A DNA stretch of 64,000 bases from Neorhizobium alkalisoli (GCF_002968635.1 NZ_PVBN01000001.1:558001-622000); one strand, 5' to 3'. Counted from the first letter of the stretch, positions 39,276 to 48,711 are shown. Translations and numbers: made by a program. Notes: generated by a model from the letters alone, not told the origin.

Positions 39276-39292
39276 AGTACAAAAAGTGTACT
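39276..39292. promoter_or_regulatory. Operator-like site 2 (AGTACA-N5-TGTACT)
   Basis: AGTACA and TGTACT frame AAAAG, 58 bases upstream of the HxlR start. Arms and spacing are the same as in site 1, and the two sites sit nearly symmetrically in the divergent promoter region. This is the pattern expected when one regulator controls both itself and the divergent gene. Confidence 0.65.
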
Positions 39293-39349
39293 TGGCCCAA
39301 ATAGGCGATAGTCCTATTCTGTTCGGTCTAACGACGCAGGGTTTTACCT

Positions 39350-40054
39350 ATGCCGGAAATGACCGGAAGTTACGGCCAGTTCTGCCCCGTTGCCATGGCT
39401 GCCGAGGTTTTCTGTACGCGCTGGACCCCCCTGGTACTGCGGGAACTCCTCTGTGGCAGCCGCAGGTTCAACGATCTGCGGCGAGGGGTGCCGCGCATGT
39501 CGCCGACCCTGCTTTCAAAGCGGCTGAAGGAGCTTGCCAAGGCGGGTGTCATCGAGACACGCAAGGCGTCCGATGGCGTCATCGAGTACCATCTGACGCC
39601 TGCGGGCGAAGAGCTTCGCGACGTGGTGATGACGCTCGGTTTCTGGGGGCAGCATTGGGTGGAAACCCAGCATGCCCTCGAAAAACTCGATCCTTCGCTG
39701 CTGATGTGGGATATGCGTCGCCATCTCGATCCGGAACCGCTGCCTCCCAGCCGGTGCACGGTGCAATTTCTTTTCCCGGACCAGCCGCCGGCGCGGCAGC
39801 GATACTGGCTTGTCATCGACGGGGGCGACGTCGACGTCTGTTCGACTGATCCCGGCTTTGAAGTCGATCTCTACGTGACTTGCCCTTTGCGTATCATGAC
39901 GGCCATCTGGATGGGCATCGCGACCGTGCGGGCGGAGGTAAGGGCGGGCCGGCTGGAGCTTGACGGCAATCCCGACCTGGCAAGCTCGATGCAGCATTGG
40001 CTGGGGCTTAGTCCCTTTGCCCGCGAGCGTCAGAGGACCGGCCAGGCGGCGTGA
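39350..40054 (+). CDS. HxlR family transcriptional regulator with C-terminal SCP2-like domain
   Basis: A 234-residue protein. Residues 1-100 are a winged helix of the HxlR/MarR-like type (CPVAMAAEVFCTRWTPLVLRELLCGSRRFNDLRRGVPRMSPTLLSKRLKEL). The C-terminal half (about 120-225) looks like the SCP2-type sterol-carrier fold attached to some HxlR regulators and could bind a hydrophobic ligand. Cysteines at the start of the helix-turn-helix may sense aldehydes or oxidants. It is divergent from the acyl-CoA dehydrogenase-like gene and convergent, with 2 bases between stops, on the EAL gene. Confidence 0.88.
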   Translation: MPEMTGSYGQFCPVAMAAEVFCTRWTPLVLRELLCGSRRFNDLRRGVPRMSPTLLSKRLKELAKAGVIETRKASDGVIEYHLTPAGEELRDVVMTLGFWGQHWVETQHALEKLDPSLLMWDMRRHLDPEPLPPSRCTVQFLFPDQPPARQRYWLVIDGGDVDVCSTDPGFEVDLYVTCPLRIMTAIWMGIATVRAEVRAGRLELDGNPDLASSMQHWLGLSPFARERQRTGQAA

Positions 40055-40056
40055 TG

Positions 40057-42966
40057 TTACGCTCGTTTGGTCAGCGGAAAACGTTCCTTCAACAGCTTCA
40101 GCACCGCATCTGCCGCCGCCGGGGGGCCGAAAAGATAGCTCTGGCCGAAATGGCAACCCATCTTGGCGAGTTCGGCGGCATCCTCGTCGGTCTCTATGCC
40201 TTCCGCGACCACCGCCATCTCGAGCGCGCGGGCCATCGCGATGACCGAGCGCAGCAGCACGGCGCGTTTCTCCGTGGCGTCCTTGACGAGCGCCTTGTCG
40301 AGCTTGATCGTATCGAACGGAAACTTCGTCAGGTAGGCGAGCGAAGAATAACCGGTGCCGAAATCGTCCAGTGCGAGGCCCAGGCCCGTTTCCTTGAGCT
40401 TGGCGAGCACCAGCCGCGCCTGCTCGGGATTTTCCATCATCAGCGACTCGGTGAGCTCCAGCTTGAGCTGGTGCGGACTGACCTGGGTCTTCTGCAACAG
40501 GGCTCTCACGTCGTTGTAGAGGTCGGCATTGAGGAGTTGCGCGCTTGAAAGGTTCACCGAGACGAAGATCGGCAGTTCACCCGTCTGGTTCTGCCATCTC
40601 ATCAGGTCGGAGCCGGCGCGGTCCAGGGCGAACAAGCCGAGCGGACCGATCAGGTCCGACATCTCGGCGATCGGGATGAATTCCGATGGTGGAATGCCGC
40701 CGCGTTTGGGATGGTCCCAGCGCATCAGTGCCTCGAAGCCGGCAATTTCGCCGTCCTTCAGCCGGATGATCGGCTGGTAGGCAAGCGAGAGCTCCTTGCG
40801 CTCGATGGCGCGGCGGAGATCCGTTTCGATCTGCAGCTTGTCCGTGCCGGAGGCGCGGAAGGCCGGGCGGAAGGGCTCGACCCGGTTGCCGCCTGCGCGC
40901 TTTGCCCGATACATCGCGAGTTCCGCGTCGGCCAGCAAGCCGGCGGCGCTTTCCTGCTGGTCCACCCACGAGGCGAGCCCGATCGAGGCGGTGAGAATGA
41001 TTTCGCGGTTGGCGAAATTGATCGGCACCATGATCGCCTTCGACACCGCATCCGCAAAATCCGCCACCTTGGCGGGATCTCGCTCGGAAACCAGGATCAG
41101 GCCGAACTGGTCGCCGGCGATGCGCGCCAGCGTGTCCTGCGGTTTCAGGAGGCGGCGAAGCCGCCGGGTCAGCGCGATCAGGATGTTGTCGCCGGCCGCG
41201 ATGCCGAGACTGTCGTTGACCTGCTTGTAGCGGTCGATATCGATCGTCATCACGGTCGGCCGGACCATATCCCCACCGGGGGCCAGCGTCAGAACCGCCT
41301 GCAGACGGTCCAGAAAGAGCTGGCGGTTCGGCAAGCCGGTCAGGTTGTCGTGAAGCGCATCCTGCAGCAGACGTTCGACGGAATTTTTCTGTTCCGTGAC
41401 GTCGATGATCGTGCCGACGCAGCGGATGATTTCGCCGTTGGAGCCAAGCACCGGCCGGGCGCGAATCTGCAGCCAGTGGAAATGCCCATCCTCCGCCCGG
41501 ATACGGAATTCGTGATGCAGACGGCCGCGGCGATGTTCGAGAAGCACGTCGAGCGTCGCGCGGAAACGGTCGCGGTCGTCAGGATGCAGCCTCGGTACCC
41601 AGTTGCGCACCGGGCCATGCATCGTGCCTGGATCGAGCCCGAGGCGGGCGGAGATATCGGGCGTGGTGACGACGCGGTCGCGGGCCACGTCCCAGTCCCA
41701 CACGGTGTCGCCGCTGCCCGTAAGCGCCAGCGATTGCCGCTCGAGATCGGAAAACAGGCCCTGCTGGTAGGCGCCGCCGGCAAATGCGTGCTGCATGACG
41801 GTGAAGCCGATGAGGAGCACGATCAGGACGAGGCCGCCGCCGAGCGCCGGCTGGATGATGTCGTTGTCGAGCTTGCCGGTCACCGTCAGCCATCCGCCGA
41901 ACAGCCATACGAGGATCAGCGCCCAGGTCGGCACGAGGAGGATCGCGCGGTCATATCGGTTGAAGCCGAGATAGATGATCAGGAGGATGCCGACTGTGCC
42001 GGTCAGAGCGAAGGAGATGCGGGCAATCCCCGCGGCAACCGAGGGGTCGTATATCGCCACGCCGCCGAGAAGTACGAGGCCGACGACCCAGGCAAGCGTC
42101 GCATAACCGAGATGGACGTGCCAGCGGTTGAGGTTGAGATAGGTGAAGAGGAAGATGACGAGCGAGGAGGCAAGCGCCACCTCCGCCGCGGCCCGCCAGA
42201 TCCTCTGGTCGCTGGAGGTGATGGTGATGAGTTTGTCGAGGAAGCCGAAATCCACGCAGATATAGGCAAGGACCGCCCAGGCAAGCGCGGCCGCGGCGGG
42301 CAGCATGGACGTGCCCTTGACCACGAACAGGATCGTCAGAAACACGGCGAGCAGGCCGGCGATGCCTAGCACGATCCCCCGATAGAGTGTGAAGGAGTTC
42401 ACCGTGTCTTTGTAGGCGTCCGGCTGCCAGAGATAGATTTGCGGAAGCTGCGGCGTCGCGAGTTCCGCCACGAAGGTGATCGTCGCTCCGGGATTGAGCG
42501 TGATGCGGAACACGTCTGCATCCGCGCTTGGCACCCGGTCGAGCGCGAAGCCTTCCGACGGCGTGATCGAGATGATGCGCTGCGAACCGAGATCCGGCCA
42601 GAACATCTTGGAATTCGCCAGCCGGAAATGCGGCGCGACGATGACCCGTTCGAGCTGTTCTTCCGAAACGTTGGCAAGTGCGAAAACCGCCCAGTCGCCC
42701 TGATGGCGCGGCGAACTCGCCCGCACTTCGATGCGACGACGGATGCCGTCCGCACCGGCCGCGGTCGAGACCTGAAACGCCTCGCCCTGATTGGTATAGA
42801 TATCGGTGGTCTTGGTCAGGTCGAGCGCGGTGTCGTCACGGGAAATCTTCACCGGTTCGGCAGCACCGGCCGAGGGGGCGGAAGCCAGCATCGCGACGGC
42901 AAGGGTCAGCATCAGCGCCGGCAGCCAGCGGATCAACGACGCGAAACGCAATACAGGCACGCTCAT
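40057..42966 (-). CDS. Membrane c-di-GMP phosphodiesterase: 7TM sensor, PAS, degenerate GGDEF and EAL
   Basis: A 969-residue protein. A signal peptide and an extracellular 7TMR-DISM-like domain (about 35-190) precede seven to eight membrane helices (about 195-410). A PAS/PAC domain (about 430-550) follows, then a GGDEF-like domain in which the motif reads AGDQF (617-621), so cyclase activity is unlikely. The EAL domain is complete: FEAL (Glu745), VNLSS, ELTES, DDFGTG, KLDKAL and AEGIET. The expected activity is hydrolysis of c-di-GMP, perhaps tuned by GTP at the degenerate GGDEF. Its start overlaps the GNAT stop codon by four bases (ATGA). Confidence 0.92.
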   Translation of the reverse strand: MSVPVLRFASLIRWLPALMLTLAVAMLASAPSAGAAEPVKISRDDTALDLTKTTDIYTNQGEAFQVSTAAGADGIRRRIEVRASSPRHQGDWAVFALANVSEEQLERVIVAPHFRLANSKMFWPDLGSQRIISITPSEGFALDRVPSADADVFRITLNPGATITFVAELATPQLPQIYLWQPDAYKDTVNSFTLYRGIVLGIAGLLAVFLTILFVVKGTSMLPAAAALAWAVLAYICVDFGFLDKLITITSSDQRIWRAAAEVALASSLVIFLFTYLNLNRWHVHLGYATLAWVVGLVLLGGVAIYDPSVAAGIARISFALTGTVGILLIIYLGFNRYDRAILLVPTWALILVWLFGGWLTVTGKLDNDIIQPALGGGLVLIVLLIGFTVMQHAFAGGAYQQGLFSDLERQSLALTGSGDTVWDWDVARDRVVTTPDISARLGLDPGTMHGPVRNWVPRLHPDDRDRFRATLDVLLEHRRGRLHHEFRIRAEDGHFHWLQIRARPVLGSNGEIIRCVGTIIDVTEQKNSVERLLQDALHDNLTGLPNRQLFLDRLQAVLTLAPGGDMVRPTVMTIDIDRYKQVNDSLGIAAGDNILIALTRRLRRLLKPQDTLARIAGDQFGLILVSERDPAKVADFADAVSKAIMVPINFANREIILTASIGLASWVDQQESAAGLLADAELAMYRAKRAGGNRVEPFRPAFRASGTDKLQIETDLRRAIERKELSLAYQPIIRLKDGEIAGFEALMRWDHPKRGGIPPSEFIPIAEMSDLIGPLGLFALDRAGSDLMRWQNQTGELPIFVSVNLSSAQLLNADLYNDVRALLQKTQVSPHQLKLELTESLMMENPEQARLVLAKLKETGLGLALDDFGTGYSSLAYLTKFPFDTIKLDKALVKDATEKRAVLLRSVIAMARALEMAVVAEGIETDEDAAELAKMGCHFGQSYLFGPPAAADAVLKLLKERFPLTKRA

Positions 42967-43574
42967 GGCTTCGACGTCTTCCCCGAATCGCCGTCTTCCG
43001 GCAGCCGGGAGAACATCAGATGGTCGCGCCACTCGCCGTTGATTTTGAGATATTTCCTCAACAAACCTTCTCGCTCGAAGCCGGCTTTTTCGAGAAGCCG
43101 GACGCTTTTCCAGTTTTCCGGAATACAGGCTGCTTCAATCCGGTGCAACTGAAGTCCGCCATAGACATACGGGATAGCCACCTGCAATGCGGCCAACATA
43201 TGGCCTTGGCCGGCATGTCTTTCCCCCATCCAATATCCGATCATGCAGCTTTGCGCCGCACCCCGGCGGATATAGCCGATGGTGAGCCCGCCAAGCAGCG
43301 CATTGTCCTGCCGACGGAACAGGAGGAGGGGAACGGCGAGGCCTGAAGCATATTCCTGGCCACTCCGCACGACCCGCGCCCGGAACGAACTCTCGGTGAG
43401 TTCGTCCGACCGCCAGATCGGCTCCCACGGCTGCAGGAAAGCCCGGCTTTCGGAGCGCAGCGTGTACCACTGTTTGTAGTCGGAAAACCGCGGCAGCCGG
43501 AGCAAATGTTTTTCTCCGTATAGCTCAGGGGTGTCCGGCTGTTTTGACAGGAACCGAAACACCGATTTCGCCAT
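42963..43574 (-). CDS. GNAT family N-acetyltransferase (RimJ-like)
   Basis: A 203-residue protein of the RimI/RimJ type. It has an acetyl-CoA-binding segment IGYWMGERHAGQGHMLAALQ and the C-terminal ENWKSVRLLEKAGFEREGLLRKYLKING, characteristic of RimJ-like ribosomal protein N-acetyltransferases. The target is not known. The ATG at 43574 is chosen; an upstream extension is Arg/Pro-rich. The gene lies between an M16 peptidase gene and the EAL gene on the same strand, and its stop overlaps the EAL start, so the three are probably one transcript. Confidence 0.88.
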   Translation of the reverse strand: MAKSVFRFLSKQPDTPELYGEKHLLRLPRFSDYKQWYTLRSESRAFLQPWEPIWRSDELTESSFRARVVRSGQEYASGLAVPLLLFRRQDNALLGGLTIGYIRRGAAQSCMIGYWMGERHAGQGHMLAALQVAIPYVYGGLQLHRIEAACIPENWKSVRLLEKAGFEREGLLRKYLKINGEWRDHLMFSRLPEDGDSGKTSKP

Positions 43575-43617
43575 GCTGTTGCTGCTCCGGGGCAGGGCAG
43601 CCGGAAGGGTCTTCGAC

Positions 43618-44916
43618 CTAACCGGCGGCTTTCTTGGTCTGGACGTTCGGCGACGAAAGCGCCGCTGCAATATCGGCCATCGGCGCGAGCTGTTCGATCG
43701 GACCTACGGCGGACAATGTCGGAACTGTATCGAAGAACAGCCTTCCGGCAAGATCGGTAAGACGCTCGGTGGTGATGCCCTCGAGCCGCTCCATCATTTC
43801 CGGGTTGGGGATCGGCCGGCCATAGAGCATCATCTGCCGCGCGATCTGGCCGGCGCGCGCCGCAGGGCTTTCCTGGCCCATCAGCAGCTGCGCACGAATT
43901 TGAGCGCGGGCGCGGTCGATTTCCTGCTGGTGGATGGTTTCAGACGCCTTGTGCAATTCGTCGATCACCACCGGCATCAGCTTCGGCAGGTCGTCTCCTC
44001 CGGTCGCCGCATGAATGCCGAAGATGCCGGTGTCGGAAAAGCCCCAATGGAAGGCATAGACGGAATAGCAAAGCCCGCGGTGCTCGCGCACTTCCTGGAA
44101 CAGGCGCGACGACATGCCGCCGCCCAGGATGTTCGCAAGAATCTGCGAACAGTAGAAGTCGCGCATATGGTAGGCCTTGCCTTCGAAGCCGATCAGGACC
44201 TGTGCGTCCATGAGATCGCGCTCCTCGCGAACCTCGCCCCCCAGGTAACGGGCCGTTTCCATAACGGGTGGCGCGCTCGGCGTCATGGGCAATGTGGCAA
44301 ACCGTTCTTCCACCTGGCGGCAGAAGGAGGCATGGTCGACGGCGCCCGCCGCCACCACGAACATCCGGTCGGTCGTGTAGTTGCGCGAGAGGTAGTTGCG
44401 GATCTGGCCGGGCGTGAAGCCGTTGACGGTTTCCGGCGTGCCGAGGATCGGCCTGCCGATCGTCTGGCCCCGAAACGCGACTTCCGAGAAGCGGTCGAAG
44501 ATCACGTCGTCGGGCGTGTCGTTCGCCGCGCCGATCTCCTGCAGGATGACGTGTTTCTCGCGTCTGAGTTCCTCTTCGTCGAATGCCGATTCCGTCAGGA
44601 TGTCGGCGAGGATGTCGACCGCGAGCGGCACATGATCCTTGAGGACGCGGGCATAGTAGGACGTGGTTTCCGTGGAGGTGGCGGCATTCAATTCGCCGCC
44701 GACATTCTCGATCTCCTCGGCGATATCGCGGGCGCTGCGCCGTTTTGTGCCCTTGAAGGCCATATGCTCGAGGAGGTGAGCAATCCCGTGTTCGTCCTGG
44801 GTTTCGTTACGCGATCCCGACTTGATCCAGACGCCGAGGGCTACGCTCTCCAGGTGAGGCATGGTCTCGGTGACGACTGTCAACCCGGAAGAAAGCCGGG
44901 TGATTTCTACATTCAT
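43618..44916 (-). CDS. M16 family zinc peptidase (mitochondrial processing peptidase-like)
   Basis: A 432-residue inverted zincin. The zinc motif HLLEH (His47, Glu50, His51) lies in HGIAHLLEHMAFKGTKRR, and a further Glu follows about 75 residues later. The C-terminal half is the non-catalytic M16 repeat. It resembles mitochondrial processing peptidase beta, the family's eukaryotic descendant. No signal peptide is obvious. It sits 30 bases downstream of thrC and upstream of the GNAT gene on the same strand. Confidence 0.93.
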   Translation of the reverse strand: MNVEITRLSSGLTVVTETMPHLESVALGVWIKSGSRNETQDEHGIAHLLEHMAFKGTKRRSARDIAEEIENVGGELNAATSTETTSYYARVLKDHVPLAVDILADILTESAFDEEELRREKHVILQEIGAANDTPDDVIFDRFSEVAFRGQTIGRPILGTPETVNGFTPGQIRNYLSRNYTTDRMFVVAAGAVDHASFCRQVEERFATLPMTPSAPPVMETARYLGGEVREERDLMDAQVLIGFEGKAYHMRDFYCSQILANILGGGMSSRLFQEVREHRGLCYSVYAFHWGFSDTGIFGIHAATGGDDLPKLMPVVIDELHKASETIHQQEIDRARAQIRAQLLMGQESPAARAGQIARQMMLYGRPIPNPEMMERLEGITTERLTDLAGRLFFDTVPTLSAVGPIEQLAPMADIAAALSSPNVQTKKAAG

Positions 44917-44946
44917 GTTTACGTCTTTCCGGCGCCGCCGAGAACT

Positions 44947-46338
44947 TTAAGCGCGGGCATGCTGGCCGATGAAGGTTTCGACGGCCTTAAGCTCAGGCTC
45001 CAAGATATCGAAGCGCTCCTCCCTTTGCATAAGATCAGCTAGCCATGATGGAAGCCCCGGATCAATTCCGCAAGCGGATTTTACCGCCGCCGGGAATTTG
45101 GCCGGATGCGCGGTGGCGAGCGTGACCATCGGACTTGCGGGTCTGAAATTCTTTTGAGCGACGAAAACGCCGGTCGCCGTATGGGGGTCGATGAGGTAGC
45201 CGGTGGCAGCCAGCGTCTCGCGGATGGTGGTCGCGACCTGCTTTTCGGTGGCGCGACCGGCGCGGAACTCGCGCTTGATCGCCTTCAGCGCATCCGGCTG
45301 GATTTCGAAGGCGCCGGACTGCTTGAGACCCGCCATTGCGGAGCGCACGGCGGCGGCATCGCGGCCGTAGGATTCAAACAGCAGCCGCTCGAAATTGGAT
45401 GAAATCCCGATATCCATGGAAGGCGAGGTGGTAGCCTTCACATCCTTCATCTCGTAGCGGCCGGTCTTCAGCGTGCGGGCCAGGATGTCGTTGTCATTGG
45501 TGGCAATCACCAGCCGGTCGATCGGCAGGCCCATCTTCTTGGCGACGTAGCCGGCGAAAATATCGCCGAAATTTCCGGTCGGCACGGTGAAGGAGACTTT
45601 ACGGTCCGGCGCGCCGAGCGACAGCGCGGCCGTGAAATAATAGACAACCTGCGCCATGATGCGGGCCCAGTTGATCGAGTTGACGCCCGAAAGCTTCAAC
45701 CGGTCGCGGAAGGCCGCGTCGTTGAACATTTCCTTCACGAGGTTCTGGCAGTCGTCGAAATTGCCGTTGACCGCCAGCGCGTGCACATTCGCCGCATTGG
45801 AGGTCGTCATCTGCCGCTGCTGAACCGGCGAGACCTTGCCGTGCGGGAAAAGGATGAAGATATCGGTGCGCTCGCGGCCGGCAAAAGCGTCGATTGCCGC
45901 ACCGCCGGTATCGCCCGAGGTCGCGCCGACGATGGTGGCGCGTTCGCCGCGCTCTGCCAGCACATGATCCATGAGCCGCGCCAGCAACTGCATCGCCACG
46001 TCCTTGAACGCGAGCGTAGTGCCGTGGAAGAGTTCGAGCACGAAGTCGTTGGGACCCGTCTGCACGAGCGGCACGACCGCCGGATGCCGGAATGTCGCAT
46101 AGGCCTCTTCGATCATGGCCTTGAACTTGTCGGCGGGGATTTCATCCTCGACGAAATGCTTCAGCACTTCGAAGGCAACGTCCTGATAGCGCTTGCCGCG
46201 CAGCGAACGGATGTCCTTCTTCGTCAGCGTAGGCCACTCGCGCGGCACGTAGAGACCGCCGTCACGTGCAAGTCCTGCCAGCATGGCGTCCCGGAAACGG
46301 AGGGACGAGGCTTCGCCCCGGGTAGAAATGTAGTCCAC
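44947..46338 (-). CDS. thrC: Threonine synthase
   Basis: ThrC converts O-phosphohomoserine to threonine with pyridoxal phosphate. The 463-residue protein has FHGTTLAFKDVAMQLLARL (PLP-binding Lys in AFKD), ATSGDTGGAAIDAF for phosphate binding and VPTGNFGDIFAGY. The GTG at 46338 gives the normal N-terminus (MDYISTRGEASSL) with GGGGA nine bases upstream; the longer open frame upstream contains no family sequence. It is followed by the M16 peptidase. thrB, whose product makes its substrate, lies about 13 kb away on the other strand. Confidence 0.96.
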   Translation of the reverse strand: MDYISTRGEASSLRFRDAMLAGLARDGGLYVPREWPTLTKKDIRSLRGKRYQDVAFEVLKHFVEDEIPADKFKAMIEEAYATFRHPAVVPLVQTGPNDFVLELFHGTTLAFKDVAMQLLARLMDHVLAERGERATIVGATSGDTGGAAIDAFAGRERTDIFILFPHGKVSPVQQRQMTTSNAANVHALAVNGNFDDCQNLVKEMFNDAAFRDRLKLSGVNSINWARIMAQVVYYFTAALSLGAPDRKVSFTVPTGNFGDIFAGYVAKKMGLPIDRLVIATNDNDILARTLKTGRYEMKDVKATTSPSMDIGISSNFERLLFESYGRDAAAVRSAMAGLKQSGAFEIQPDALKAIKREFRAGRATEKQVATTIRETLAATGYLIDPHTATGVFVAQKNFRPASPMVTLATAHPAKFPAAVKSACGIDPGLPSWLADLMQREERFDILEPELKAVETFIGQHARA

Positions 46339-46466
46339 GACCTTCAATCCCCAATCGATTTTTATTCGCGCCGCTGATATAGACCAGGAAAATGGGTGGT
46401 GAAAGACCGGAAAGTGACGCTTCGGTTCTTCAGAAGACGTGACCCAGCAATTGGGATGGAAGAGGG

Positions 46467-47045
46467 TTGAGTACGGTGTTTGGCAAGATTTCGCGTGGTG
46501 TTCTGGCAGTATCGCTCGTCGCAGCTCTCGCAAGCTGCAATTCATCCTCGACCGCCGAGGGATTGTCGCCGACCGCACAGGCTGCGTCCTCCCAGCAGCC
46601 GGTAACCCCTGTTGTGCAGGCCTATTGCCCGCAGGTTGTGATGCTGGAACAGACGGCCGTCCACCGTGCCTATGCTCGCGGCGGTCAGGACAATCCGGAA
46701 AAGCTGCTCTATCAGGCTTCCTTCGGTGACGTGACGCGTCAGTGCACCGCCAACGAGACCACCCTGACGATCAATGTGGTCGCGCAGGGCCGTGTCGTAC
46801 AAGGCCCTGCCGGGCAGCCCGGCCAGGTCACTCTGCCTGTTCTGGTCGAAGTGGTCGACGGCGACAACGTCATCTATTCACAGAAGGTGGCGTTCCCGGT
46901 CGATATGCCTGCCGGTGGCACTCAGTTCATCTTCAACAAGCCGGATGTGCAGATCCCGAACGCCCAGGGCGGTGCATCCCGCTTCACGCGTGTCCGCCTC
47001 GGCTTTGATACCGGCCCGGCCAAAAAGCCTGCCCGCCGGGGGTGA
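46467..47045 (+). CDS. Hypothetical lipoprotein
   Basis: A protein of about 192 residues with a lipoprotein signal (GVLAVSLVAALASC lipobox ending at Cys24). The mature part is Ser/Thr/Gln-rich at first, then a beta-rich domain (TTLTINVVAQGRVVQ ... VTLPVLVEVVDGDNVIYSQKVAFPV). It should be membrane-anchored in the periplasm. I do not recognise the family. Start codon is TTG at 46467 or GTG at 46476; AGAGGG is just upstream. It diverges from thrC and is convergent with the HAD phosphatase gene. Confidence 0.75.
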   Translation: MSTVFGKISRGVLAVSLVAALASCNSSSTAEGLSPTAQAASSQQPVTPVVQAYCPQVVMLEQTAVHRAYARGGQDNPEKLLYQASFGDVTRQCTANETTLTINVVAQGRVVQGPAGQPGQVTLPVLVEVVDGDNVIYSQKVAFPVDMPAGGTQFIFNKPDVQIPNAQGGASRFTRVRLGFDTGPAKKPARRG

Positions 47046-47060
47046 CGGGCAAAGTGCTCT

Positions 47061-47750
47061 TCAGAGCGACCCGCCCCATTCGCCGAGCGCTGCGACGACC
47101 GCCGGAAAGTCCATCATCCGGGAAATCACCGTTTCGGCGCCGGCATCGGTCAGCCGGTCGGCATGGCTCGGATAGGTGTGCGAGGCGCCGGTGAAGCCGA
47201 CGACGCGCATGCCGGCTGCTTTGGCGCCGTGGATGCCGTGAACGGAATCCTCGAGTACCAGCACCCTGTCCGGCGAAACCTTGAATTGCTCGGCTGCGTA
47301 CAGGAAGATGTCGGGCTTCGGTTTTACCCGGTCCGCCCCCAGATCCTTGGCGGAGTATATGTGGGGTGCGAAATAAGGTTTGAGCCCCACCTTTTCGAGC
47401 ATCATGTCGAGCCGGTGGCTGCTGGAATTGGAGCAGATGCATCGTTGCGTGGCGAGGCGCGCCAGCGCGAATTTCACGCCGTCGATGATCTTCACATCGC
47501 GGGCGAGGCGGGCATCCAGCAACTGTTCCGACTTGTCGAGCAGCGAGGCGGAAAGCGGAATGTTCGCTTCCTTCTCGACCGCCAGCAATATGTTCTTCCA
47601 GGTCATGCCGGCGAAGCGTTCGCCCATTTCTTCGATGCTGATCGGGTAGCCGGCCTCGGTCAGAAGCCGCGATTCGACCTGTGCCGCGATGATTTCGGAA
47701 TCGACGAGCACGCCGTCGCAGTCGAAGATGATGAGGTCGAAACCGCTCAT
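47061..47750 (-). CDS. HAD superfamily phosphatase (beta-phosphoglucomutase/Gph-like)
   Basis: A 229-residue HAD subfamily IA hydrolase. Motif I is FDCDGVLVDSE (Asp nucleophile and acid), motif II is CSNSSSHRLD, motif III is KPKPDIFL, and motif IV is VLEDSVHGIHGAKAAGM. A helical cap (about 20-85) covers the active site. The substrate may be a sugar phosphate; it cannot be fixed by sequence. The ATG at 47750 begins the standard MSGFDLIIFDCDG. Confidence 0.92.
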   Translation of the reverse strand: MSGFDLIIFDCDGVLVDSEIIAAQVESRLLTEAGYPISIEEMGERFAGMTWKNILLAVEKEANIPLSASLLDKSEQLLDARLARDVKIIDGVKFALARLATQRCICSNSSSHRLDMMLEKVGLKPYFAPHIYSAKDLGADRVKPKPDIFLYAAEQFKVSPDRVLVLEDSVHGIHGAKAAGMRVVGFTGASHTYPSHADRLTDAGAETVISRMMDFPAVVAALGEWGGSL

Positions 47751-47890
47751 GAAGGATTGCCTTATTTCGGAGGTGAGGCCCGGCCTTTTATACGACAGTG
47801 GCGGCAAGCTCAACCAATCAGGATGCATGGCTGAAACGAGCAGGGCGGGCGGCTCTCGACAAGCCCCAAGCGCCACTCTATGGAAGCAGC

Positions 47891-48553
47891 ATGGGCAAGG
47901 AGCCGGAAGACACCATAGCCAGCCGCATCAGCCGGACGCTTGCCGATCGCATCGTGCGCGGCGAGCTCGCTCCCGGCGCGCGCCTCCGCCAGGATCATAT
48001 TGCCGAGGAATTCCAGACCAGCCATGTGCCGGTGCGCGAGGCCTTTCGTCGGCTCGAGGCGCAGGGACTGGCGATCAGCGAGCCTCGCCGCGGCGTCCGG
48101 GTTGCCTCCTTTGATCTCGCCGAAGTTCGCGAAGTGGCGGAAATGCGGGCCGTGCTGGAGGTACTGGCGCTGCGACATGCCGCCCGCCACCTCACGCCAG
48201 CCATTCTCGACGCGGCGGAGGACGCGGCCCGTGAGGGTGATGCTGCCGCCGACGTACATGCCTGGGAAGATGCGAACCGCCGTTTCCACCGGCTGATTCT
48301 GACGCCCTGCGGCATGAAACGGTTGCTGGCGTCGATCGATGACTTGCATGCAGCCAGTGCCCGTTTCCTTTTTTCCGCATGGCAATCCGGCTGGGAAAAG
48401 CGCACCGATCACGATCACCGCGCAATCCTGGCTGCGCTTCGGCAGGGCCGGACGGAAGAGGCGGCCAGTATCCTCCAGAAGCACGTGCAATGGATCGGCC
48501 GCGGCCCCCAGCCGGTCGGACCTTCTCGCGAAACTTTCGCGATCGTCGGCTGA
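47891..48553 (+). CDS. bioR: BioR, GntR-family biotin regulator
   Basis: A 220-residue GntR/FCD-type regulator: an N-terminal winged helix (about 10-75, with RISRTLADRIVRGELAPGARL and VREAFRRLEAQGLAISEPRRG), then an all-helical FCD ligand domain with conserved His and Asp residues for metal (DANRRFHRLIL, DHDHRAIL). It is assigned as BioR because the known alphaproteobacterial BioR box TTATCTATAA occurs upstream of the adjacent bioY, and a second copy sits right after its own stop codon. BioR represses biotin uptake and synthesis genes. The start ATG is at 47891. Confidence 0.85.
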   Translation: MGKEPEDTIASRISRTLADRIVRGELAPGARLRQDHIAEEFQTSHVPVREAFRRLEAQGLAISEPRRGVRVASFDLAEVREVAEMRAVLEVLALRHAARHLTPAILDAAEDAAREGDAAADVHAWEDANRRFHRLILTPCGMKRLLASIDDLHAASARFLFSAWQSGWEKRTDHDHRAILAALRQGRTEEAASILQKHVQWIGRGPQPVGPSRETFAIVG

Positions 48554-48563
48554 AAATCAAGAA

Positions 48564-48573
48564 TTATAGATAA
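48564..48573. promoter_or_regulatory. BioR box adjacent to the bioR stop codon
   Basis: TTATAGATAA is the exact reverse complement of the BioR consensus TTATCTATAA. It begins 11 bases after the bioR stop and lies 148 bases (centre to centre) before the second box at bioY. Confidence 0.8.
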
Positions 48574-48711
48574 TTTGTTGCGCCGCTTGAACGGCGATTT
48601 GGCCGGTTTCTGGCGCATGAAATGCAGCGCGGGGCAATTTTCGCGCATCCTAGGCCTAAAAGAGCTTGTCTCGAGTAAAAATCCATCTCATAAAATAGAT
48701 CGGAATCAAAA

